From Paracoccaceae bacterium (lineage in GTDB: Bacteria > Pseudomonadota > Alphaproteobacteria > Rhodobacterales > Rhodobacteraceae), in assembly GCA_016124615.1 (NCBI GenBank), contig WGNF01000003.1, positions 806,001 through 870,000 of the forward strand: a stretch of DNA of 64,000 bases, written 5' to 3'. Each line of letters starts with the position of its first letter. The first letter of the stretch is position 1. Positions 33,247-41,830 of the stretch are shown here, piece after piece. A program made the translations under genes and the position numbers. The notes under the pieces are model-generated. The model saw only the letters and a list, made by a program, of their open reading frames with translations, had not been told where the DNA came from and did not search any database.

Positions 33247-34353
33247 TCAGCCCCGCAGGGTGCTGACCTTGTGACGCGACGCCGCCAGCCACGCCGGGCT
33301 GACCTCGACCCCCCAGCCCGGCGCATCGGTGACGGTCGCCTTGCCATCGACGATGGCGAAGGGATCGGTGACGAAAAGCCCGTCTTGCCAGGGATAGTAG
33401 TCGAGGCCCTCGATCGAGAACTCCAGATACTTTCCGGCATTGGGAATGGCGCGCAGGATGTGCATGGTGAACAGCGTCACCATCGACAGGTTGGCGCTGT
33501 GCGGCGTCACCGAAAGCCCGGCGGCGGCGGCCATTTTCGCCACCCGAAGCGTGCGTGAGATGCCGCCAAGATAACAGACGTCCGGCTGCACCACGTCGAC
33601 GATCCGCCCCTCGATCATCGCGGTCCAGTTGGCCATCATGCAGTCCTGCTCGCCCCCCGTCACGTCGATGTCGAGCGCGTCGGCCACCGCCTTCGTCTGC
33701 GCGAATTCCCAATAGGGGCAAGGCTCTTCGTAGTGAGAGATGCCGTTGTCCTGCAGCATCCGGCCGACCTCGATCGCCTTTTTCGGCGAATAGCAGGAAT
33801 TGGCGTCCACCAGCAGCGCCACGTCATCGCCCATCGCCTTGCGGATCAGCGGCACGATCTCTTCGGTCCGGCCGGGCCATTCGTCGTGATCGTGGCCCAC
33901 CTCGGCGCCGATGCGGAACTTGAAGGCATCGAAACCGTCCCTGTCGCGCAGGCGAAGAAACCGCTCGGCCTCGTCGGCCGGGGTGATGTCGCGCTTCATC
34001 GACGAGGCATAGGCCCGCAGGCTGCCCGGCGTGCCGCCGATCAACGCGCAGACCGGGCGCCCCTCCAGCTTGCCGCGCATGTCCCATAGCGCGGTATCGA
34101 CGCCGCCCATCGCACGCCGCAGATACGACCCCGGAAACTTGTGTTCGCGGTCGCGGACGGTTTCGAGCATCGCGTCGATGCCGAAGCAATCCATGCCCAG
34201 CACATGGGGCGCGACCTGCCGGTGCAGAACCTCGGCGGTGATATCGGCGAAATAGGGCGCGACCTGGCCCCAGCCCTGCGATCCGTCGTCGGCGGTCACA
34301 CGCACGAAGCAGATGAATTCATTGGTGAAAGTCTCGATTTTGTCGATTTTCAT
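33247..34353 (-). CDS. Mandelate racemase/muconate lactonizing-type enzyme, probable sugar-acid dehydratase
   Basis: This 368-residue enolase-superfamily protein has an N-terminal capping domain (residues 1-115) and a TIM barrel. Residues visible at the expected places are K145 and R147 (FDAFKFRIG, a K-x-R variant of K-x-K), D183 (LVDANSC), E209 (YEEPCP), E235 (TGGEQD), D258 (VVQPDVC) and H285 (VTPHSAN). The Asp-His pair and lysine fit the mandelate-racemase subgroup, which includes galactarate, fuconate, rhamnonate and tartrate dehydratases. The start at 34353 was chosen because the upstream extension has no family similarity. It is divergent from a MocR regulator and followed by a ketoglutarate-semialdehyde dehydrogenase. 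The exact substrate is not readable. Confidence 0.82.
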   Translation of the reverse strand: MKIDKIETFTNEFICFVRVTADDGSQGWGQVAPYFADITAEVLHRQVAPHVLGMDCFGIDAMLETVRDREHKFPGSYLRRAMGGVDTALWDMRGKLEGRPVCALIGGTPGSLRAYASSMKRDITPADEAERFLRLRDRDGFDAFKFRIGAEVGHDHDEWPGRTEEIVPLIRKAMGDDVALLVDANSCYSPKKAIEVGRMLQDNGISHYEEPCPYWEFAQTKAVADALDIDVTGGEQDCMMANWTAMIEGRIVDVVQPDVCYLGGISRTLRVAKMAAAAGLSVTPHSANLSMVTLFTMHILRAIPNAGKYLEFSIEGLDYYPWQDGLFVTDPFAIVDGKATVTDAPGWGVEVSPAWLAASRHKVSTLRG

Positions 34354-34374
34354 TGCATCCAGACCGCAAATGCC

Positions 34375-34403
34375 TTGCCAAACCCGTCTGCAACCTGCGT
34401 TAT
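34375..34403 (+). promoter_or_regulatory. Weak promoter candidate for the MocR gene
   Basis: TTGCCA at 34375-34380 is followed after 17 bp by CGTTAT at 34398-34403, within the 113-bp divergent gap upstream of 34467. CCAGACC occurs twice in direct orientation (34359-34365 and 34441-34447), which could be part of a MocR direct-repeat site. Confidence 0.35.
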
Positions 34404-34466
34404 TATTGGCCTGCCTTACATGTCCATTCCAGCAAAACGACCAGACCATTTACGGAAGGATCAGGG

Positions 34467-35957
34467 ATGAAGCAGGCGGCCGGTCTTCTGTTCTCGGCGA
34501 TCAAGCTTGACCGTTCGGCCCGCCAGAGCGTGAGCGTGCAGCTGTACCTTGCGCTGCGCGAGATCATCCTGACCGGCGGCCTGCGGGCCGGAGAGCGGCT
34601 GCCCGCGACGCGGACCCTTGCGGCAGAGACCGGCGTGTCGCGCACCACGGCGATCGACGCGATCGAGCGGCTGATCACCGAGGGGATGCTGGTGTCCCGC
34701 GTCGGGTCGGGCACCTTCGTCAGCGACACGCTTGAACGCCAGCGGCCGCATCCGGTGGCGGTGGTGCCGGAACGCGGGGCGGCCGAAAAGCCGCGGCTTT
34801 CCTACACCATCAACCATGCCGAAAAGTCTTATGCGCCAAGGGCCTGGCTTCCGCACCGGCCGCGCGCCTTCATTACCGCCCTGCCCGCGCTGGATGCCTT
34901 TCCGCTGGCCCATTGGTCGCGCATCGCGGCCCGGCATCTGCGGGCCGACCGCAGCGACGTGATGGGCTACGGGCAGCCGAAGGGGTTCCAGCCGCTGCGG
35001 CGGGCCATCGCCATGCATCTGAGCGCGTTCAAGGGCATCACCTGCGACCCCGAGCAGATCTTCATCACCTCGGGCGCGCAGCAGGCCTTCTCGCTCATCG
35101 GCAAGCTGCTGCTGAACGCCGGCGACCGGGTGTGGATGGAAAACCCCGGCGCCTCTGGCGCGCGCAACGCGCTGTTGTCGGAAGGGGCGGAACTTGTGCC
35201 GGTTGACGTCGATCCCGAGGGGCTGGTGATCAGCGACGGGCTTGCGAAGGCGCCGCATTTCCGTCTGGCCTTCGTCACGCCCTCGCACCAGCAACCGCTT
35301 GGCCATGTGATGTCGCTGCGCCGCCGGTTCGAGCTGCTGAAGGCGACCGAGGATGCCCAGGCCTATGTCGTCGAGGATGACTATGACGGCGAGTTCTATT
35401 TCGGCAACGCGCCCCACCCCGCCCTGCTGAGCATCGATACGGCAGAGCGGGTGTTCTATGTCGGCACCTTTTCCAAATCGCTCTTTCCGTCCTTGCGGCT
35501 TGGCTTCGTGGTGGTGCCGAACCGCGTCGTGGGGGCCTTCGATCAGGCCTTCATGTCCTGGGTCAGCGGGCCGCCGACCAGCACGCAGGCGACCGTTGCC
35601 GACTTCATGAACGAAGGCCATTTCGCCACCCATATCCGCCTGATGCGGCGCCTCTACAAAGCCCGCTACGAGGCGTTGATCGCGGCGGCGCAGCCGTTGC
35701 GCGGCGTGCTTGACGTGCAGGAAACCACCGGCGGGTTTCACACCGCCGCCTATCTTGCCCCGGGCATCGACGCAGGCGCGGTGGTGGCGCAGGCGCGGGA
35801 CCGGGGCGTGACGCTGACCGCGCTCGACCGCTATTGCCTGAACCCGATCAGCCAGAAGGGCCTTGTGCTCGGCTTCGGCTGCGCTGCCCCCGACGACATC
35901 CGGGGTGGCATCGAGGTGATCCGGAAGCTGCCGGAAATCGAGCGCAAATTGGTCTGA
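34467..35957 (+). CDS. MocR-type regulator (GntR winged helix fused to aminotransferase-fold domain)
   Basis: This 496-residue protein starts with a GntR winged helix (about residues 12-90: YLALREIILTGGLRAGERLP, then VSRTTAIDAIERL). A fold-type I aminotransferase domain follows (about 115-490). The PLP lysine is K337 in GTFSKSLFPSLRLGF, and YDGEFYF is also typical. MocR proteins use PLP or a PLP adduct as effector. The ATG at 34467 has AAGGATCAGGG upstream. It is divergent from the enolase-superfamily gene and 107 bp upstream of the flavoprotein/Pot-type importer genes, so either unit may be its target. EnuR of ectoine clusters is also MocR-type, but this gene lies 14 kb from the ectoine block. 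Confidence 0.88.
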   Translation: MKQAAGLLFSAIKLDRSARQSVSVQLYLALREIILTGGLRAGERLPATRTLAAETGVSRTTAIDAIERLITEGMLVSRVGSGTFVSDTLERQRPHPVAVVPERGAAEKPRLSYTINHAEKSYAPRAWLPHRPRAFITALPALDAFPLAHWSRIAARHLRADRSDVMGYGQPKGFQPLRRAIAMHLSAFKGITCDPEQIFITSGAQQAFSLIGKLLLNAGDRVWMENPGASGARNALLSEGAELVPVDVDPEGLVISDGLAKAPHFRLAFVTPSHQQPLGHVMSLRRRFELLKATEDAQAYVVEDDYDGEFYFGNAPHPALLSIDTAERVFYVGTFSKSLFPSLRLGFVVVPNRVVGAFDQAFMSWVSGPPTSTQATVADFMNEGHFATHIRLMRRLYKARYEALIAAAQPLRGVLDVQETTGGFHTAAYLAPGIDAGAVVAQARDRGVTLTALDRYCLNPISQKGLVLGFGCAAPDDIRGGIEVIRKLPEIERKLV

Positions 35958-36064
35958 CGCTTTTGTCAGATTGGATATGCTTTGCGGTCCAATATTGCTC
36001 TAGCCTCAAAACCCGGAACCGGGATGCACGCAAGGCGCCACCGGTTCGACATATGGAGACCTGA

Positions 36065-37375
36065 ATGGCCGGTATCGGGCTTTCGACCCTTCGCACGACC
36101 CCCTTCTGGCGCGAGCAGCTGCCGCCGCCGCCCGTGCTTGCCGACACGCCGCCGAAGCGGGTGGACGTTCTGGTGGTCGGCAGCGGCTACACCGGGCTCA
36201 ATGCCGCCATCGTCACGGCGCGGGCGGGCCGGTCCACGCTGGTGCTTGATGCCGAAGATCCGGGCTTTGGCTGCAGCACCCGCAACGGCGGGCAGGTCAG
36301 CACCAGCGTCAAGCCGTCGCTCGACACGCTGGCCGGGAAGTTCGGCATGGAAAAGGCGCGCGCCATTCGCGGCGAGGGTCAGAACGCGCTCGACTGGCTG
36401 GGCCGGTTCATCGAGGGCGAGGGGCTGGCCTGCGATTTCCGCCGCGTCGGCCGCTTTCATGCCGCGCACACGCCCGGCCACTATGAGGCGCTGACCCGCG
36501 ATGCCGAAAAGATGGCGCGCGACGAGGGCATCGAAAGCTTCGCCGTGCCACGCAGCGAGCAGCGCAGTGAACTTGGCACCGACACCTATTTCGGCGGCGT
36601 GGTCTATCCGCGCCACTGTTCGGTGCATCCCGCCCGGCTGCACCGCGAATACCTGCGCCTTGCGCTGGATGCCGGGGCATCGGTCATCGGCCACGCGGCG
36701 GTCACCGGGATCGAGCGGATGGCGACCGGCTTTCGGGTGACAAGCCTGAAAGGTGTGGTCGAGGCGCGCGACGTGATTGTCGCCACCAATGGCTACACCA
36801 CCGGGCTGACCCCCTGGCTGCGCCGCCGGGTGATCCCGATCGGCAGCTACATCATCGTCACCGACGAACTGCCGCAAGAAACGATCGACGCGCTGTTTCC
36901 GACCGACAGGATCGCCAGCGATACCTGCAAGGTGATCTACTACTACCGCGCCACGCCCGACCGGCGCCGCGTCGCCTTTGGCGGGCGCGTGCTGGCCGGA
37001 GAGACCGACCCGGCCCAATCGGCGCCGCATCTTTACCGCCACATGTGCCGCATCTTTCCCAGTCTGGAAGGCTGCACCGTGTCACACTGCTGGAGCGGGA
37101 CAGTCGCCTACAGCTTTGACGAACTGGCCCATACCGGCGTGCATGACGGCATCCACTACGCGATGAACTACTGCGGGTCCGGGGTGTCGATGGCCAGCTA
37201 TCTTGGCATGCGGACCGGCCAGAAGGTGGTCGGGCTGGCCGAGGGGCGCACCGCCTTTGACGACCTGCCCCACCCGACGCGCCCGCTTTACACCGGCAGG
37301 CCGTGGTTCCTGCCCGCGGCGGTTGCCTACTACCGGTGGCTGGACGGCCGCCAATGGAAAAAGGCCGCGGCCTGA
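36065..37375 (+). CDS. FAD-dependent amine oxidase of the DAO family, PuuB/OrdL-like
   Basis: This 436-residue flavoprotein has the dinucleotide-binding motif VVGSGYTGLNAA near residues 38-49 and the STRNGGQVS segment typical of gamma-glutamylputrescine oxidase and OrdL relatives. The C-terminal half has WSGTVAYSFDELAHTG and the FAD-contacting MNYCGSGVSMASYLG. It would oxidatively deaminate a secondary or primary amine. The ATG at 36065 has GGAGA upstream. It comes just before a polyamine-type ABC importer (97-bp gap), so it probably oxidises the imported amine. No gamma-glutamylputrescine synthetase is nearby, so the classic Puu pathway is not implied. Confidence 0.85.
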   Translation: MAGIGLSTLRTTPFWREQLPPPPVLADTPPKRVDVLVVGSGYTGLNAAIVTARAGRSTLVLDAEDPGFGCSTRNGGQVSTSVKPSLDTLAGKFGMEKARAIRGEGQNALDWLGRFIEGEGLACDFRRVGRFHAAHTPGHYEALTRDAEKMARDEGIESFAVPRSEQRSELGTDTYFGGVVYPRHCSVHPARLHREYLRLALDAGASVIGHAAVTGIERMATGFRVTSLKGVVEARDVIVATNGYTTGLTPWLRRRVIPIGSYIIVTDELPQETIDALFPTDRIASDTCKVIYYYRATPDRRRVAFGGRVLAGETDPAQSAPHLYRHMCRIFPSLEGCTVSHCWSGTVAYSFDELAHTGVHDGIHYAMNYCGSGVSMASYLGMRTGQKVVGLAEGRTAFDDLPHPTRPLYTGRPWFLPAAVAYYRWLDGRQWKKAAA

Positions 37376-37472
37376 CAGAACCATCGCCCGGACCTGGTCG
37401 AGCCGGCGAAACAAGAACATCCGACCACACCCGGATTTCCGGATCGATGACGCAACGACAGGAGGCTGTTAG

Positions 37473-38513
37473 ATGAAGTTGAATATCGCAATCGGCGTGG
37501 CGGCATCGCTGCTCGCCACGACCGTGATCGCGCATGCAGACGAAGTGACAATCGCCTCCTGGGGCGGTTCGTATCAGGCGGCGCAAAGCAAGGCGCTGTT
37601 CGAGCCGGCCTCGAAGGCCACCGGCATCACCGTGAAGCAGGAAACCTACAGCGGCATGTCCGATGTCAAGCTGCAGGTCGACTCCGGTCAGGTGACGTTC
37701 GACATCGTGGCGAGCGGGTCGGGGTCGGCCGCACATGCGGGCGCGGACGGGCTGCTGGAGCCGCTCGACTACAAGGTGATCGACGTGTCACATTTCTACC
37801 CGACCACCTATTCCAAATACTGCCTTGGCGGCGATGTCTTCTCGACCGTCTTCGCCTGGAACACCAAGACCTACGGCGACAATGGCCCCAAGACCTGGGC
37901 CGATTTCTGGGACGTCAAGAAATTCCCCGGCAAGCGGGCCTATCGCAACGGCGTCGCCGGGGCGCTTGAACCGGCGCTGATGGCCGATGGCGTCAAGCCG
38001 GAAGACGTCTACAAGGTGCTGGATTCGAAGGAAGGCATCAAACGAGCGATCGACAAGATCCGCGAGTTGAAGCCCTATATCTCGGTCTGGTGGTCCTCGG
38101 GGGCGCAGCACGCCCAGCTGATGAAAGACGGCGAGGTTGACATGACCACCGGCTGGAACGGCCGGTTCGACAATGCCAAGGCGGATGGCGCCAAGGTTGC
38201 CTACACGTTCAATCAGGCGCTGCTGGACTACGACTGCTTTGCGGTCCCGAAGGGCGCGCCGCACAAGGACGCGGCGATGAAGTTCCTGGCCGAGATCTCG
38301 AAGCCGGAATACCAGGCCGAACTGCCGAAATACATCACCTACGGGCCGACCAACAAGGACGCCTACGCGACCGGCGCGATCAGCCCCGAAATGGCCGCCA
38401 CCCTGCCATCGGCGCCCGAGAATGTGGCCAAGCAGCTGCCGATCTCGCTGGAGTGGTACACCAAATGGGAAGCCACCGCGTCAGAGATGTATCAGGAGAT
38501 GATGACCGAGTAG
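37473..38513 (+). CDS. ABC importer substrate-binding protein, PotD-like (third importer)
   Basis: This 346-residue periplasmic protein has a Sec signal peptide (IAIGVAASLLATTVIAHADE). The mature start VTIASWGGSYQAAQSKALFEP is the PotD/SBP_bac_8 fold, and DIVASGSGSAAHAGADGLLE and SVWWSSGAQHAQLMKDGEV are fold-typical. CAGGAGG precedes the ATG. It is followed by a UUCG-loop stem (38534-38555), then the ATPase and two permeases. The neighbouring amine oxidase suggests an amine or amino-acid-derived ligand, which is an inference. Confidence 0.88.
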   Translation: MKLNIAIGVAASLLATTVIAHADEVTIASWGGSYQAAQSKALFEPASKATGITVKQETYSGMSDVKLQVDSGQVTFDIVASGSGSAAHAGADGLLEPLDYKVIDVSHFYPTTYSKYCLGGDVFSTVFAWNTKTYGDNGPKTWADFWDVKKFPGKRAYRNGVAGALEPALMADGVKPEDVYKVLDSKEGIKRAIDKIRELKPYISVWWSSGAQHAQLMKDGEVDMTTGWNGRFDNAKADGAKVAYTFNQALLDYDCFAVPKGAPHKDAAMKFLAEISKPEYQAELPKYITYGPTNKDAYATGAISPEMAATLPSAPENVAKQLPISLEWYTKWEATASEMYQEMMTE

Positions 38514-38533
38514 GTTCGGACCCGGTACGAAAC

Positions 38534-38555
38534 GGGCGGGCGTTCGCGCCCGCTT
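38534..38555 (+). promoter_or_regulatory. Intercistronic stem-loop with a UUCG tetraloop
   Basis: GCGGGCG (38536-38542) and CGCCCGC (38547-38553) pair around TTCG, extendable by two G-U pairs. It lies between the binding-protein stop (38513) and the ATPase start (38586). UUCG loops are exceptionally stable and typical of mRNA 3'-end protecting structures. Confidence 0.7.
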
Positions 38556-38585
38556 CACCCCCGAAACGTCGACGGAGGGCCACGG

Positions 38586-39674
38586 GTGCGGGCGAATGAC
38601 AGAGAAGCGCTGCCGATTTCGGTCAGGGGCGTTACCAAGACCTACGGGCCGGTTCACGCGCTGAAGGATGTCTCGCTCGACGTCCGAAGCGGCGAGTTCC
38701 TGACCCTGCTCGGCCCGTCCGGCTCGGGGAAGACCACGCTTTTGATGGTTCTGGCGGGCTTCACGCGCCCGGATTGCGGCAGCCTGAAGTTCGGCGACGA
38801 AGAGGTCATCCGCACGCCGCCGCATCTGCGCGACCTCGGGATGACCTTCCAGAACTACGCACTGTTTCCGCATATGACGGTTGCGGGCAACGTCGGCTAT
38901 CCGCTGAAACTGCGCAGGGTGCCGCGGCCCGAGATCGCACAGCGGGTCGAGGCGGCGCTGGAGACGGTGCAGCTTGGCGGCTACGGCGCCCGGCGCATCG
39001 ACCAGCTTTCCGGCGGGCAGAAGCAGCGGGTGGCGCTGGCGCGTTCCATCGTGTTCGAACCGCGCATCCTCTTGATGGATGAACCGCTTTCCGCGCTCGA
39101 CAAGAAGCTGCGCGATCAGATGCAGATCGAGCTTCGGCATCTGCATGACAAGCTTGGCATGACGACGGTCTACGTTACCCATGACCAGCGCGAGGCGCTG
39201 ACCATGTCGGACCGGATCGCGGTGGTGAATCAGGGCCGCATCATGCAACTGGCCACACCCCGCGACCTTTACGAACGCCCGGCGAACCGCTTCGTGGCCG
39301 ATTTCATCGGCGACTCGACCTTCCTGCCGGTCACCCGCAGCGGCCAAGCGGTCGCCTTCAACGGCACGCCGCTGGTTTTCAGCGCGCCGCCCCCGGCGGC
39401 GGCCGAACTGACGCTGATGATCCGGCCGGAACATATCGTGCTGTCGCATGACGGCCCCAGGGAGGGCGCGAACAATTTCTCGGCCACGGCCAGCGACATT
39501 GTCTATCAGGGCGACAGCTACCTTCTGAACGCCCGCCTTGACGATGGCAGCCGGATCGCGCTGCGCGGCGGGGCGCGGGGCGTGAACCTGATGGCGCTGC
39601 CCGCCGTCGGCGACCGGGTGACGCTGGTGCTGGCGCCGGAAGACACCATCCTCATCGACGCGAGCGAGGCCTGA
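38586..39674 (+). CDS. ABC importer ATP-binding subunit, PotA-like (third importer)
   Basis: This 362-residue ATPase starts at a GTG with GGAGGG upstream. Walker A is GPSGSGKTT (about residues 45-53), the signature is [15 protein letters not shown], Walker B is [12 protein letters not shown] and the switch region is [13 protein letters not shown] domain (about 280-360) follows. The next permease starts two bases after the stop, so the three membrane-complex genes are tightly coupled. Confidence 0.9.
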   Translation: MRANDREALPISVRGVTKTYGPVHALKDVSLDVRSGEFLTLLGPSGSGKTTLLMVLAGFTRPDCGSLKFGDEEVIRTPPHLRDLGMTFQNYALFPHMTVAGNVGYPLKLRRVPRPEIAQRVEAALETVQLGGYGARRIDQLSGGQKQRVALARSIVFEPRILLMDEPLSALDKKLRDQMQIELRHLHDKLGMTTVYVTHDQREALTMSDRIAVVNQGRIMQLATPRDLYERPANRFVADFIGDSTFLPVTRSGQAVAFNGTPLVFSAPPPAAAELTLMIRPEHIVLSHDGPREGANNFSATASDIVYQGDSYLLNARLDDGSRIALRGGARGVNLMALPAVGDRVTLVLAPEDTILIDASEA

Positions 39675-39675
39675 C

Positions 39676-40560
39676 ATGCAGGCGCTGCGGACGAACGAAG
39701 CGGGACTGCGCCAGGACGGCCGCATGGAGCGGCTCAGGCTTTTCGGCCTCAGCTCTCCGGCGCTGGTGCTGATCCTCGTCATCCTCGTCATCCCGGTGGG
39801 CTGGCTGTTCTACCTGTCCTTTGTCGGCAGCGATGGGCACTTCACGCTGGAAAACTATGCCCGCATGGTCTCGCAGCGATCCTATTTCCGGATCTTTGCG
39901 ACCACCTTCAGGGTCAGCATCCTGACCACGGCGCTCTGCATCGTCATCGGTTACCCGCTGGCCTATTTCCTGTCGCAGGTTCCAACCCGCGTCGCCAATA
40001 TCTGCATGATCGCAGTGCTGTTGCCGTTCTGGACCTCGTTGCTGGTCAGAACCTACGCCTGGCTTGTGCTGCTGCAATCGCGCGGGCTGATCAACACCTG
40101 GGGCATCTCGCTGGGGCTGTGGCACGAGCCGCTGCCGCTGGTCTACAACCTCACCGGCACGCTGATCGGCATGGTCCATATCATGCTGCCGTTCCTGATC
40201 CTGCCGGTCTACGGCTCGATGAAGGCGATCGACGGCAATTACGTGAAGGCCGCCGCCAATCTGGGCGCAAGCCCGCGCCGGGCGTTCTGGGGCGTGTTCT
40301 TCCCGCTGTCCACCCCCGGCCTGTTCGCCGGGGCGCTGATGGTCTTCATCCTGTGCCTCGGGTTCTTCGTGACCCCCGCGGTGCTGGGCGGCGGCAAGGT
40401 GATCATGGTGTCGATGAAGATCGTGTCGAACATCCAGCTGTTTTTCAGCTGGGGCGCGGCCAGCGCGCTTGGCGTCGTGCTGCTGGTGCTGACGGTGGCG
40501 ATCCTCTGGCTGGCCTCGCGGCTGCTGAAGCTCGACCAGATCGCGGGAAGGGGGCACTGA
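39676..40560 (+). CDS. ABC importer permease, PotB-like (third importer)
   Basis: This 294-residue membrane protein has spans beginning at about residue 22 (SSPALVLILVILVIPVGWLF), six in total. The coupling loop is AAANLGASPRRAFWGVFFP, and GFFVTPAVLGGG is the PotB/PotH signature. Its stop overlaps the following start (40558-40562). It forms the channel with the product of 40560-41387. Confidence 0.9.
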   Translation: MQALRTNEAGLRQDGRMERLRLFGLSSPALVLILVILVIPVGWLFYLSFVGSDGHFTLENYARMVSQRSYFRIFATTFRVSILTTALCIVIGYPLAYFLSQVPTRVANICMIAVLLPFWTSLLVRTYAWLVLLQSRGLINTWGISLGLWHEPLPLVYNLTGTLIGMVHIMLPFLILPVYGSMKAIDGNYVKAAANLGASPRRAFWGVFFPLSTPGLFAGALMVFILCLGFFVTPAVLGGGKVIMVSMKIVSNIQLFFSWGAASALGVVLLVLTVAILWLASRLLKLDQIAGRGH

Positions 40561-41387
40561 TGCTGCGCTGGTTCCGATCGCCCGCCACCGATACCCAGAT
40601 CACCCACGGCCAGCGGCTCTGGCTTTATATCTTCGCGACGGTCGTGATGATCCTCTTGCTGACGCCGACGCTGATCGTGATTCCGATGTCCTTTTCCGAC
40701 AGCAAGTACCTCGAATTTCCGCCCAAGGTCTGGTCGCTGCGCTGGTACGCGCATTACGTCAACTCGCCGGACTGGATGCAGGCGACCTGGACCTCGCTGA
40801 AGGTCGCGTTCCTGACCATGCTGGTCGCGACCCCGACCGGCGTGCTGGCGGCCTACGGCTTGCACACCTCGCGGTTTTCCTTCGCGCGGGAGGTTTTCGT
40901 GCTGCTGATCACGCCGATGATGGTGCCCTTGGTCCTTGTCGCCATCGGGGTTTTCTACGCCTACGTGAAGCTGGGCATCCTTTACACGGTCCTCGGTCTG
41001 GTGCTGGCCCATACGGTGCTGGCGCTGCCGCTGGTTGTCATCGTCATCGGATCGGCGCTCAGAACCTACGACATGAGTCAGGAAAACGCCGCGCGCGGCC
41101 TTGGCGCGCCGCGCTGGAAGGCGTTTCTGACCGTCACCCTGCCGCAGATCCGGTTCGCGGTGGTGACGGGGGCGCTTCTCGCCTTCCTCACCTCATTCGA
41201 CGAGGTTGTCGTCGCGATGTTCATCTCGGGCGGCAACAACGCAACGCTGACCCGCAACATGTTCAACGCGCTGCGCGATCAGATCGACCCCACCATCGCC
41301 GCCATCTCGACCATCATGGTCTGCGTCACGACCTTCCTGATGGTGATGGTGCAGATCTTCGGCCAGCAGCGAAAGCCGAAGGCGTGA
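40560..41387 (+). CDS. ABC importer permease, PotC-like (third importer)
   Basis: This 275-residue membrane protein has six spans (first IFATVVMILLLTPTLIVIP), coupling loop AARGLGAPRWKAFLTVTLP and the PotC-type segment TSFDEVVVAMFISG. The start at 40560 overlaps the previous stop (ATGA); the frame upstream is a shadow of the first permease. It completes the importer begun at 37473. Confidence 0.9.
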   Translation: MLRWFRSPATDTQITHGQRLWLYIFATVVMILLLTPTLIVIPMSFSDSKYLEFPPKVWSLRWYAHYVNSPDWMQATWTSLKVAFLTMLVATPTGVLAAYGLHTSRFSFAREVFVLLITPMMVPLVLVAIGVFYAYVKLGILYTVLGLVLAHTVLALPLVVIVIGSALRTYDMSQENAARGLGAPRWKAFLTVTLPQIRFAVVTGALLAFLTSFDEVVVAMFISGGNNATLTRNMFNALRDQIDPTIAAISTIMVCVTTFLMVMVQIFGQQRKPKA

Positions 41388-41419
41388 CCCGCCTTCCCCC
41401 GAACGGAGCCAACCACCGC

Positions 41420-41785
41420 ATGATCGCCGCCCAGACCTTTGCCGACCTCGCCCGCCAGAGCCTTGGCGCCTTTGCCGACAAGCCAACGACGCTTTCCCCC
41501 GGTCAGCAGGAGGCGAGCCGCCTGCTGTGGACCGCTGCCGATGGTCACCTGAAGATCGGGGTGTGGGAATGTCAGCCGGGCCGGTTCACCGCCGACCGCA
41601 CCACGGCGGGCGAGTACTGCCACATCTTGTCCGGTCGCGCCTCTGTCAGCAATGCCGACGGCACCGGCACGCGGGACATCGGCCCCGGCGATCTGCTGGT
41701 GCTGCCGCAGGGCTGGACCGGCGAATGGGTGATCCACGAACATCTGCGCAAGCTGTTCATCCTTGATGCGGCCCCGGCCACCTGA
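41420..41785 (+). CDS. Small cupin-domain protein (DUF861-like)
   Basis: This 121-residue single-domain beta-barrel has cupin text IGVWECQPGRFTADRTTAGEY (split here by the 20-letter limit at its end), then CHILSGRASVSN and GPGDLLVLPQGWTGEW. This is the (S)-ureidoglycine-aminohydrolase/DUF861-like class, here a single cupin. A GTG at 41384 overlapping the permease stop (GTGA) would add 12 residues; the ATG at 41420 fits family length better. It sits between the importer and the GMC dehydrogenase in one operon. The function is unknown: it could be a small-molecule-binding accessory or an enzyme for an unstable intermediate. Confidence 0.72.
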   Translation: MIAAQTFADLARQSLGAFADKPTTLSPGQQEASRLLWTAADGHLKIGVWECQPGRFTADRTTAGEYCHILSGRASVSNADGTGTRDIGPGDLLVLPQGWTGEWVIHEHLRKLFILDAAPAT

Positions 41786-41830
41786 CCCGGCAACGACGTC
41801 CCGCCCGGGGCGGGCAACCCAAGGTGCACC

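Noticed and set aside
34467-35957. The MocR regulator as the EnuR of the ectoine cluster
   Set aside because: It is 14 kb away, divergent from a sugar-acid dehydratase, and the ectoine genes have their own GntR gene in the doeA operon.
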